Assembly (NCBI GenBank): GCA_030637805.1 | Contig: DAOWFV010000242.1 | Span: forward strand, 1-11,710 | Reading direction: 5' to 3' | Origin: Acidobacteriota bacterium | GTDB lineage: Bacteria > Acidobacteriota > Thermoanaerobaculia > Thermoanaerobaculales > Sulfomarinibacteraceae | Length of the DNA stretch: 11,710 bases | In this document: positions 1 through 6,161 of the stretch, piece by piece | Numbering within the stretch: the stretch's first letter is position 1 | Layout: the number at the start of each line of letters is the position of its first letter | Notes under the pieces: model-generated | Told to the model about the DNA's origin: nothing | Seen by the model: the letters and a program-made list of their open reading frames with translations, nothing else | Databases searched by the model: none | Position numbers and translations under genes: made by a program

Positions 1-2
1 GG

Positions 3-50
3 CGGCGCACCGTCGCCCTGTTGGCGATGACAGACCTCGCTGAAGGCTGA
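3..50 (+). CDS. Possible C-terminal end of an upstream gene (partial)
   Basis: One of the three forward frames is open from the left edge to a TGA at 48-50 and encodes about 15 residues ending in ALLAMTDLAEG. The other two frames close earlier, and this frame has the highest G/C content at third codon positions, as expected of a real gene in a GC-rich genome. The fragment is too short to identify. If real, its stop lies about 25 bases before the signal peptidase start, so the two genes could share a transcript. It could also be chance, since 48 open bases mean little at this base composition. Confidence 0.35.
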   Translation, partial: RRTVALLAMTDLAEG

Positions 51-74
51 ACACGCCCGAGGGGTGTGAAACAA

Positions 75-806
75 ATGTGGCGTCTCGGCGTAAGAACGGC
101 GAGGGGAAATTTGACCGAACAAATCAAGAAGACGTTGGCTCGATGGTGGACCGAGTGGCTGCGTTCGGTCCTCTTGATCATTCTCCTGATCACCGCCTTC
201 CGGTCGGCGGTGGCGGACTGGAACGACGTCCCCACCGGCTCGATGAAGCCAACGATCTTCGAGGGCGATCGGATCGTCGTCAACAAGTTGGCCTACGACC
301 TCAAGGTCCCGTACACCACCCGACGCATACTCCAGTGGGGCGATCCACAGCGCGGTGACATCGTGGTGCTCCACTCACCGGCCGACGGCAAGCGCCTGGT
401 CAAGCGTGTGGTCGGTACTCCCGGCGACACGGTGGCGATGTCCGACGACCACCTGATCGTCAATGGTGAAGAAATCACCTATGCGCCGCTGGCCCCGGGC
501 CTGGTCAGCGGCCGTACCCCAGGTGTAAGCGGCCGTTTTCTCGCAACCGAGCACCTCGACGAGGTCCCACACGCGGTGATGATCAGCCCCGGGGTCCACT
601 GTCTGCGAACCTTTGGACCGGTTCAGCTGGCCCAGAGTTCATATTTCGTCATGGGAGACAACCGTGACGAGAGCTTCGACTCGCGCTATTTCGGACCGGT
701 CTCCCGCGACCAGATCGTCGGTCAGGCCACGATCGTCGCCGCATCGGTCGACCCCGAGCGCCACTACTTCCCGCGGTGGGGCCGTTTTCTACATCCCTTG
801 CGCTGA
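75..806 (+). CDS. lepB: Signal peptidase I (S26 family)
   Basis: Membrane-anchored serine protease that removes signal peptides from secreted proteins on the outer face of the inner membrane. Numbered from the GTG at 66, a hydrophobic segment at about 34-50 forms the single membrane anchor. The catalytic Ser59 lies in PTGSMKPTI and the general-base Lys113 in LVKRVVGTPGD. The family signature GDNRDESFDSR is at 197-207. Residues about 140-185 form an insert between the Lys box and this signature. All catalytic boxes are intact, so activity is expected. The start is uncertain: ATG at 75 has GAGGGG ten bases upstream; GTG at 66 is too close to it; TTG at 111 has GAGG six bases upstream and would still keep the anchor. 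The 243-residue length suits a one-anchor bacterial enzyme. The next gene is convergent. Confidence 0.95.
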   Translation: MWRLGVRTARGNLTEQIKKTLARWWTEWLRSVLLIILLITAFRSAVADWNDVPTGSMKPTIFEGDRIVVNKLAYDLKVPYTTRRILQWGDPQRGDIVVLHSPADGKRLVKRVVGTPGDTVAMSDDHLIVNGEEITYAPLAPGLVSGRTPGVSGRFLATEHLDEVPHAVMISPGVHCLRTFGPVQLAQSSYFVMGDNRDESFDSRYFGPVSRDQIVGQATIVAASVDPERHYFPRWGRFLHPLR

Positions 807-845
807 TTTCCTCCTGACCCTTCCATGAATCCGTGCCCGTGCCCG

Positions 846-900
846 AAATTGGAAATTCTCAGAGTGGTGGGTCGGTGACAATTCAGAATTGAGAATTAGT
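846..900. repeat. AATTNNN heptamer cluster in the lepB/ubiD convergent spacer
   Basis: AATT recurs in 7-bp steps: at 847 and 854, then after a spacer of about 20 bases at 880, 887 and 894. The units read AATTGGA, AATTCTC, then AATTCAG, AATTGAG, AATTAGT. The last unit contains the UbiD stop codon (TAA on the minus strand, 896-898). The same AATTNNN unit occurs at 7393-7413 and 7495-7529. The AT-rich motif contrasts sharply with the GC-rich surroundings. Confidence 0.75.
854..897. terminator. Possible bidirectional terminator hairpin between convergent genes
   Basis: AATTCTCA at 854-861 is the exact reverse complement of TGAGAATT at 890-897, giving an 8-bp stem with a loop of about 28 bases between two genes transcribed towards each other. 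The stem is AT-rich, the loop is long and there is no clean U-tract, so this is a weak terminator candidate formed by the heptamer repeats. Confidence 0.3.
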
Positions 901-2707
901 CCAGATGTCCCCTATCCGAATCCCCCATCTCCACCCCGCCGTCCGGGAAGTACTCATTCCAACGCCGGCTCACCTTGTCGGCGGTCTCCGGATCGCAGAA
1001 GAGCTCGTCCGGGTACGGCGGCTTCATCCTCGCATCGATCACCAACGGCGGAGTGTAGGACAGGTGATGCCGCACGACCTCGGTGCGCGCCGAATAGATG
1101 TCGGCCGCCGGTTCGAAGCGGGTGAAGGTGGTCCACAGAAAATTGACGGTGCTCGCTACCGCTCGCCGCGGCTCGTCGCTGAGCACCACCAGCGGCCAAT
1201 CGGCAAATGCCGGGTGCGCTGCGAGCCGCGCCCCAGCGCCGGGCTCCTCCCGCCAGCTCGGGCCGCCCACCACCAGACACCCGCCACAGAAGGGAAGAAC
1301 CTCGGTGACCCCCTGCGGAAGCTCGCGCATGTCGACCTCGTGGGGCAAGGCCCGCACCGGATCGCCGAGACCAAGCAGCACCCCCTTGGAGCCCAGGTTC
1401 ACCTCGGGCCCCGTGTAGTCCAGAGTGTCCATGGACACGTTCGAGAACACGTACAAATCAGTGGCCGGCTTGGTGCGCTCGAGAATATGCTCGAGCGTCC
1501 GGCGGAAATCCCGTAGATCCAGCGGACGATCGGTCACGAGGAGGAACTTGGTCAGACCGAGCTGGCCCTCGCCGAGGATCCGGAAAGCCGAGGCCATGGC
1601 CTCACGCCGGTAGCGCTGGCGCACCACCGCCGCCGCAAGTGCGTGATAGCCGGTTTCGCCGTAGGACCAGAGCGACTCCACCGCCGGCATGACCAGTGGG
1701 AAGACCGGCGCCAGCAACTCCTGCAATAGATCGCCGATGTAGAAATCCTCCTGCCGCGGCTTGCCCACCACAGTTGCCGGGAAGATCGCGTCCCGGCGGT
1801 GGGTCAAATGTTCCACCCGGAAAACCGGATAGTCATGGCGCAGGGAGTAGTAGCCGTAGTGATCCCCGAAAGGCCCTTCCGCCCGCCGCTCACCGGCCGG
1901 CACCCGCCCCACCAAGCCAAACTCCGCATCGGCGAGGAGCGGGTGCGGCCCCGGACCCGGGCTCAGACGCAGCCGTCCGCCGGCGAGGAGGGACGCGAGC
2001 AGCAGCTCGGGCACATTTTCCGGAAGCGGCGCCACTGCGGCGAGAATCAGAGCCGGCGGGCCGCCAAGGAATACGGACACCGGCAGGTCCTCGCCTCGCG
2101 CCTCCGCACGGGCGTAGTGGAATCCTCCACCCTTGCCGATCTGCCAGTGCATTCCGGTGGTCCGCGGGTCGTGGACCTGCATCCGATAGATCCCCAAATT
2201 GTGACCTGCCCCGTCGGGATCCTCGGTGTAGACGAGGGGCAGCGTCAGAAAGGGCCCGCCGTCCTCCGGCCAGGACGTGGTCACCGGAAGCGAGCCCAGA
2301 CCATCCCCTGTTGAAACCACCTCGCTCACAGGGCCACGGGATACCGTCCTCGTCCCCAGCCTGAAGCCGGCCGCCAAGACGTCCCGCGCACCCCACAAGG
2401 TGCCGAGGCGAGGAGGAATGCCGGACCGCGCCAGCTCCACGAGACGTTGCACGAGCTGTAGGGGGCGCCGTCCAAAAGCTAACTCGGCGCGGCGCACGGT
2501 GCCGAAGAGATTGGTCACCAAGGAAAATTCGCTGCCCTCCACCCGGGTGAATAACAAGGCCGGCCCGCCCGCTGCGATCACCCGCCGATGGATCTCCGCC
2601 ACCTCCAGGCACGGACTCACCGGGGTCTCAACTACCCGGAGATCGCGGTCGGATTCGAGCTGAGCGAGGAACGCCCGCAGGTCGCGAAATTCGTGGTTTG
2701 CCAACAT
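896..2707 (-). CDS. UbiD-family prenylated-FMN-dependent decarboxylase
   Basis: Cytosolic carboxy-lyase of the UbiD family, whose members use prenylated FMN made by UbiX to (de)carboxylate aromatic or unsaturated acids in ubiquinone, menaquinone or aromatic metabolism. NLGIYR at 170-175 supplies the expected Asn metal/cofactor ligand and catalytic Arg175. His187 or His197 and Glu234 fit the other cofactor-site positions. EGPFGDHYGYYS at 277-288 carries the acidic catalytic pair Glu277 and Asp282. THRRDAIFPATVVGKP at 302-317 and the C-terminal VIDARMKPP (about 556-564) are further family signatures. At 603 residues it is longer than E. coli UbiD (about 497) and resembles the roughly 600-residue forms with an extended C-terminal domain. 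In the position often reading IEG it has LVG (265-267). The ATG is preceded by AAGGGA at five bases. No ubi, mqn or ubiX gene is nearby, so the substrate is open. Confidence 0.9.
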   Translation of the reverse strand: MLANHEFRDLRAFLAQLESDRDLRVVETPVSPCLEVAEIHRRVIAAGGPALLFTRVEGSEFSLVTNLFGTVRRAELAFGRRPLQLVQRLVELARSGIPPRLGTLWGARDVLAAGFRLGTRTVSRGPVSEVVSTGDGLGSLPVTTSWPEDGGPFLTLPLVYTEDPDGAGHNLGIYRMQVHDPRTTGMHWQIGKGGGFHYARAEARGEDLPVSVFLGGPPALILAAVAPLPENVPELLLASLLAGGRLRLSPGPGPHPLLADAEFGLVGRVPAGERRAEGPFGDHYGYYSLRHDYPVFRVEHLTHRRDAIFPATVVGKPRQEDFYIGDLLQELLAPVFPLVMPAVESLWSYGETGYHALAAAVVRQRYRREAMASAFRILGEGQLGLTKFLLVTDRPLDLRDFRRTLEHILERTKPATDLYVFSNVSMDTLDYTGPEVNLGSKGVLLGLGDPVRALPHEVDMRELPQGVTEVLPFCGGCLVVGGPSWREEPGAGARLAAHPAFADWPLVVLSDEPRRAVASTVNFLWTTFTRFEPAADIYSARTEVVRHHLSYTPPLVIDARMKPPYPDELFCDPETADKVSRRWNEYFPDGGVEMGDSDRGHLD

Positions 2708-2725
2708 TCGATCCCTTTATATCAC

Positions 2726-2755
2726 TGGACCGCCGCCCGGACAGACGATTACAAT
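2726..2755 (+). promoter_or_regulatory. Sigma70-like promoter for the GGDEF-EAL gene
   Basis: TACAAT at 2750-2755 matches the -10 consensus at five of six bases. TGGACC at 2726-2731 is a four-of-six -35 element at an 18-base spacing. The predicted start near 2762 lies just upstream of GGGAG and the ATG of a short leader ORF at 2780. Confidence 0.4.
2748..2753 (-). promoter_or_regulatory. Possible -10 element for ubiD, overlapping the divergent -10
   Basis: On the minus strand these bases read TGTAAT, five of six to the -10 consensus, and they overlap the plus-strand TACAAT. Transcription would start near 2741, leaving a leader of about 34 bases with the AAGGGA site before the ubiD ATG. I found no convincing -35 at the usual distance. 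TATAAA (minus strand, 2721-2716) is an alternative but overlaps the ribosome binding site. Confidence 0.25.
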
Positions 2756-2779
2756 GGTGAGAACGGGAGCGGATCTCAT

Positions 2780-2842
2780 ATGCACGCCACCATACCGATC
2801 ACCGATCAGGGCTCGCAAGAAGATTTGGTCTCAGGCCTTTGA
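2780..2842 (+). CDS. Possible 20-residue leader ORF coupled to the GGDEF-EAL gene
   Basis: An ATG at 2780 opens a 20-codon frame that starts MHATIPITDQ and ends at TGA 2840-2842. It has GGGAG at 2765-2769, about ten bases upstream, and would lie at the very start of the predicted transcript. Its stop overlaps the TTG start of the next gene in the four bases TTGA at 2839-2842, the arrangement typical of translational coupling. The peptide matches nothing I know and its codon usage is only mildly GC-biased, so the ORF may act by being translated rather than through its product, or it may be fortuitous. Confidence 0.35.
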   Translation: MHATIPITDQGSQEDLVSGL

Positions 2843-5460
2843 GCACCGGCGAAACGATGTCGGCGGAAGGGTATCTGGGCACCGGTTCGGAGTTCGAACG
2901 TCTGCTCGGCGAGATATCCGGCCGCTTCCTCCGGCTCGATACCAGGGACCTGGAGATCGGCATCCAGGATGCCCTGAGAAATATCTGCGAGGTCATTGCG
3001 GCGGACCGAGGCGCCGTCCTCGAGATCGCAGAAGGTGGAACCACAGTCACCGCAGTGCACGGGTTCGGCCGCGACGAACCGCCCGCGAAAGACCTCAGCG
3101 GCCTCTCCCTGACCGAGATGGGCTGGCTCATGGCCCGCCTCCAGCGCCGAGAGGTTGTCCATATTCCTGATGTTGGCAACCTTCCGAAAGCTGCGCGGAT
3201 CGAACGCGAGTTGCTCGAAAACCGCGGTGTGCGCTCCCTGGTCTGTGTGCCGATCTTCCTCGGCGACTGCCTGCGGGGAATCGCGACCTTTTCGACCACA
3301 CGACAACCGATGTCCTGGGGGCACGATCAACTCAGGCTGATCGAGGCAGGGGCCGAGGTCCTGGGGACGGCCATCACCCGCCTGCGCACCGAGATGGAGC
3401 TCGTGGCCAGCCGAGAGTGGCTCGAGCTGGCGCAGCGGGCGGGACACAGCGCGGCCTGGGAATGGCACCCCGCCGACGACTCCCTCGTGTTTTCGTCGTC
3501 CACCGCAGACGTCTTCGGCGTCGATCCCGAGATCCTCCCGCGAACCGGGAAAGAATTGATGGCCTTCATTCCGGCTGCGGACAGCGACCGTATCTCCCGC
3601 ACGTTCCAGAGGATCTTCAAGACTGGCGAACCCTACAGCATCGAGCACCGTTTTCGCATTCCCGGCCAACGCACCGTGTGGGCGCTGGTTCGCGGCCAGG
3701 TCGATTTCGGCGACGACGGCCGCGTGGAACGGGTGGTTGGCGTCTCCGTGGACATCACCGAGCGCAAGCGGGCCGAGCACAATTTGCGCAGCGAGAAAGA
3801 GCGTGCTCAGGTCACCCTTGCCTCGATCGGTGACGGCGTCGTACGAACCGATACCGAAGGCCGGGTCGATTTCCTCAATCCGACGGCCGAGCGACTCATC
3901 GGCCTCACCCCGGCCCAGGTCTATGGTCAGCCGGCATCCGAGGTCTACCGGGTGGTTGACGAGAGCACCGGCCTGTCGCGACCCAACGTGGTGGAACGAT
4001 GCCTCGAATCACGTCGAGTCGTGGAGCCGGCGGATGCTTCGCTGCTCGTTCGCGGCGACGGCTCCGAGTTCTCGGTGAGGGAGAGCGCCGCTCCGATCTT
4101 CGACCAGGACGGGATGTTGGTCGGTGCTGTCCTGGTGTTTACCGACGTCTCGCAGCTGCGTGCGCTGCAGCGAAGAATGGCGCACCTGGCAACGCACGAT
4201 CCGCTCACCGGGCTCATTAACCGGCGCGAATTCGAGCTGCGCCTCGCCGACGCGGTGACCGAAGCAGCAGCGTCGACTCGGCGCTCCGCTTTGTGTTACC
4301 TCGATCTCGACGAGTTCAAGGTCGTCAACGACACCTGTGGCCACGGCGCGGGCGATGAGCTCCTCCGCCAGCTCACCTCGGTCCTCGGCGCTGTTCTGCC
4401 CGCTGGAGACACTCTTGCCCGCCTCGGTGGAGACGAGTTCGGCATCCTTCTCACCGACTGCACCCTCGAGGATGCCACGCGGAAGGCGCGGACTCTGCTC
4501 GACGCCGTCCGCCAGTACAGATTCCTCTGGGAAGACCGGATCTTCGAGGTCGGCGCCAGCATCGGCATCGTGCCTGTTGCCGGGAGCGGAGGCAGCCTGG
4601 CGGCGCTGCTGAGCGCCGCGGACTCCGCCTGCTACGTGGCCAAGGATCGGGGACGCAACCAGATCCACGTCAGCCAGCCGGACGACTCGGAGATCGCCCT
4701 GCGGCACTCGGAAATGCGATGGGTGGAGCGCATCAACCGCGCCCTCGAGGAGAACCGGTTCCGGCTCTACCGACAACCGATCCGCCCTCTCCAGGGACCT
4801 GAGAATCCCGAGTATCACGAGCTCCTCTTGCGGTTGGTGGACGTCGAAGGCGGGATCGTCGAACCGAGCCATTTCATTGCCGCTGCCGAACGATACCGCA
4901 TGATGCCGGCCATCGACCGCTGGGTCATCGGTGCGGCGTTGGACCTTATCAGCCGCCTTGGAGAAACACCCGGCGAACCACTCCCGACCTTCACCATCAA
5001 TCTCTCGGGTCAGAGCTTCGGCAGCGCCGAGCTCATGGAGTTGATTCTCGACCGGCTTGACCACCTCCGGATCCCTCCGGAGAAGGTGATGTTCGAGATC
5101 ACGGAGACCGCCGCGATCTCCAACCTCTCCACTGCCCTCGATTTCATACGCACGCTCCGCAACCGCGGATGCCGCTTCATTCTCGATGACTTTGGGAGTG
5201 GTCTCTCCTCCTTTCGATATCTCCGGAGCCTGGCGGTGGACTTCCTCAAGATCGACGGCGAGCTTGTCCGTAACATCGCCCGCGATCCCATCCAAAGGGA
5301 GATGGTGGCGGCCATCCACCGGATCGGTGACTCGATGGGTATCCAGACAATCGGTGAGTGGGTGGAGAATGCCGAGGTCGAAAACGTGCTGCGCGAAATC
5401 GGGGTCGATTATGCGCAGGGATTCGGCGTGGGCCGTCCGTTTCCCATCGTGGAGGAATAA
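2839..5460 (+). CDS. GAF-PAS-PAS-GGDEF-EAL cyclic-di-GMP synthase/phosphodiesterase
   Basis: Cytosolic signalling enzyme of 873 residues without membrane segments. A GAF domain covers about 15-185. A first PAS with PAC-like tail ending VVGVSVDITERKRAE covers about 195-313. A second PAS covers about 320-440, then GGDEF at about 448-608 and EAL at about 625-870. The GGDEF motif is intact (530-534), with LDLDEFK and ND upstream, so cyclase activity is plausible. The allosteric RxxD inhibition site is absent: the bases encode PAGD at 521-524. In the EAL domain the motif is ELL (661-663), a tolerated variant. Asn721, Glu753, Asp783-Asp784, Lys805, Glu840 and Gln860 are all present, so hydrolysis of c-di-GMP is also plausible. 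The TTG start has only AGG three bases before it, but the TTGA overlap with a leader ORF supports it; ATG at 2857 is the alternative. The input signal is unknown. Confidence 0.93.
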   Translation: MSTGETMSAEGYLGTGSEFERLLGEISGRFLRLDTRDLEIGIQDALRNICEVIAADRGAVLEIAEGGTTVTAVHGFGRDEPPAKDLSGLSLTEMGWLMARLQRREVVHIPDVGNLPKAARIERELLENRGVRSLVCVPIFLGDCLRGIATFSTTRQPMSWGHDQLRLIEAGAEVLGTAITRLRTEMELVASREWLELAQRAGHSAAWEWHPADDSLVFSSSTADVFGVDPEILPRTGKELMAFIPAADSDRISRTFQRIFKTGEPYSIEHRFRIPGQRTVWALVRGQVDFGDDGRVERVVGVSVDITERKRAEHNLRSEKERAQVTLASIGDGVVRTDTEGRVDFLNPTAERLIGLTPAQVYGQPASEVYRVVDESTGLSRPNVVERCLESRRVVEPADASLLVRGDGSEFSVRESAAPIFDQDGMLVGAVLVFTDVSQLRALQRRMAHLATHDPLTGLINRREFELRLADAVTEAAASTRRSALCYLDLDEFKVVNDTCGHGAGDELLRQLTSVLGAVLPAGDTLARLGGDEFGILLTDCTLEDATRKARTLLDAVRQYRFLWEDRIFEVGASIGIVPVAGSGGSLAALLSAADSACYVAKDRGRNQIHVSQPDDSEIALRHSEMRWVERINRALEENRFRLYRQPIRPLQGPENPEYHELLLRLVDVEGGIVEPSHFIAAAERYRMMPAIDRWVIGAALDLISRLGETPGEPLPTFTINLSGQSFGSAELMELILDRLDHLRIPPEKVMFEITETAAISNLSTALDFIRTLRNRGCRFILDDFGSGLSSFRYLRSLAVDFLKIDGELVRNIARDPIQREMVAAIHRIGDSMGIQTIGEWVENAEVENVLREIGVDYAQGFGVGRPFPIVEE

Positions 5461-5466
5461 TCCTGT

Positions 5467-5481
5467 TGCCGCGTTGCGGCA
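5467..5481. promoter_or_regulatory. GC-rich 15-bp dyad just after the GGDEF-EAL stop
   Basis: TGCCGC and GCGGCA form a perfect 6-bp inverted repeat around GTT, six bases after the stop codon. There is no T-run behind it, so it is a poor intrinsic terminator. It is the first of three near-identical dyads in this spacer (others at 5628-5642 and 5657-5671), which makes a protein-binding role as likely as a transcript-end role. Confidence 0.4.
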
Positions 5482-5555
5482 TTCGAAAAACATCCCTTAG
5501 CCCGCCGACGAAAGACACCGGGCCGGTACCGGATCCCCTCGTCCGATGACAGTGC

Positions 5556-5576
5556 ATCTTCAATCTTCTGAAGATC
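5556..5576. promoter_or_regulatory. ATCTTC direct and inverted repeats upstream of the phaR-like promoter
   Basis: ATCTTCA at 5556-5562 and ATCTTCT at 5563-5569 are tandem 7-bp units, and ATCTTC at 5563-5568 is mirrored by GAAGAT at 5570-5575 around a central T. The dyad ends 42 bases upstream of the -35 element, a position where an activator or repressor could bind. No regulator can be named. Confidence 0.3.
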
Positions 5577-5617
5577 TTGCCTTCGACAATCCATTGCGAT
5601 CAAGCGTCAAGATTCAC

Positions 5618-5646
5618 TTGACATGCTTGCCGCAGTGCGGTATACA
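5618..5646 (+). promoter_or_regulatory. Sigma70 promoter of the phaR-like/patatin operon
   Basis: TTGACA at 5618-5623 is a perfect -35 element. TATACA at 5641-5646 is a good -10, separated by exactly 17 bases. This is the best promoter in the window. Transcription would begin near 5653, about 58 bases before the ATG at 5711. Confidence 0.75.
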
Positions 5647-5671
5647 TTGACGGTAACGCCGCAGGGCGGCA
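5628..5671. promoter_or_regulatory. Candidate operator: two tandem dyads over the promoter
   Basis: TGCCGC-AGT-GCGGTA (5628-5642) lies between the -35 and -10 and runs onto the -10. CGCCGC-AGG-GCGGCA (5657-5671) covers the first transcribed bases. Both match the dyad at 5467-5481, giving the pattern YGCCGC-N3-GCGGYA. From memory, PhaR proteins of PHA-storing bacteria bind TGC-rich inverted repeats near their own promoters, so autorepression by the product of the next gene is a reasonable inference. The third dyad is followed by six T's (5672-5677) and could instead act as an RNA hairpin. Confidence 0.45.
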
Positions 5672-5710
5672 TTTTTTCGCCGGCGCCGTGCTCGGCAATG
5701 GAGAGAGATC

Positions 5711-6160
5711 ATGATCCGACTCATCAAACGCTACGGAAGCCGCAAGCTCTACGACACCGAGGAGAGCCGTTATGTCTCCCTCGATGAGCTCGCAGGGTGG
5801 ATTCGGAGCGGACAGCACATCCGAGTGATCGACAACAAGACTTCGGATGACGTCACCTCTCAGACCCTGACCCAGATCATTTCGGAGGAAGGCCGGAAGG
5901 GCACCGCTCTGCTTCCCAACGACCTGCTGCACGAGCTCATCAGAATCGGTGAGCAGGCGGTCTCCACGGGGGTCGAACAGCTGCAGACGGGCATGGACCG
6001 CCTGGTCCAGGCATCCATCGACCGGATCGGACCCGTACGGCGCGCGAGGGAGGAGATGGCTCGCCTGCGCGCACGCCTCGAAGACCTGGAATCCTCTCTG
6101 GCGGCCATCGATACCGAGCGCGAGGAAACCGAAGATCAGGCGCCGAAAAAAAAGTCCTGA
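5711..6160 (+). CDS. phaR: PhaR-like polyhydroxyalkanoate accumulation regulator
   Basis: Residues 1-62 match the DNA-binding domain of PHA/PHB accumulation regulators (PHB_acc_N type): the opening RLIKRYGSRKLYDT, then SRYVSLDELAGWI and VIDNKTSDDVT are hallmarks. Known PhaR proteins bind both DNA and PHA granules and repress phasin genes and themselves until polymer forms. Residues about 65-135 are a helical, heptad-rich stretch resembling a phasin-like or coiled-coil segment, and the tail ends in APKKKS. At 149 residues it is shorter than Cupriavidus PhaR (about 183), with no second copy of the C-terminal regulator domain visible. GGAG seven bases before the ATG fixes the start. A strong promoter with overlapping dyads lies upstream, and the patatin-like gene follows one base after the stop. 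No phaC or phasin gene is in the window, so a PHA role rests on family only. Confidence 0.85.
   Translation: MIRLIKRYGSRKLYDTEESRYVSLDELAGWIRSGQHIRVIDNKTSDDVTSQTLTQIISEEGRKGTALLPNDLLHELIRIGEQAVSTGVEQLQTGMDRLVQASIDRIGPVRRAREEMARLRARLEDLESSLAAIDTEREETEDQAPKKKS
6146..6153 (+). other. A8 homopolymer run before the phaR-like stop
   Basis: Eight A's encode the last lysines of the phaR-like gene, five bases before its stop. The patatin-like frame is +1 relative to it and is open through this point back to 5949. Loss of one A in the mRNA would join the two proteins through KKSPDMIDSH. Confidence 0.5.
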
Positions 6161-6161
6161 C

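Noticed and set aside
1696..2612. Forward and reverse frames inside the UbiD-like gene
   Set aside because: They overlap conserved UbiD catalytic motifs and translate to Pro/Arg/Ala-rich low-information sequence.
2806..3780. 324-codon minus-strand frame opposite the GAF and PAS domains
   Set aside because: Same reason: it overlaps conserved domains on the other strand and lacks its own signal.
4009..5493. 494-codon minus-strand frame opposite the GGDEF-EAL domains
   Set aside because: It is a shadow of an unmistakable coding region; the product has no motifs and a composition typical of reverse-complement reading.
5949..6161. Upstream extension of the patatin-like frame inside the phaR-like gene
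   Set aside because: The added 71 residues are Arg/Ser-rich readthrough of the other frame; patatin similarity begins just after the ATG at 6162. It matters only for the slippage idea.
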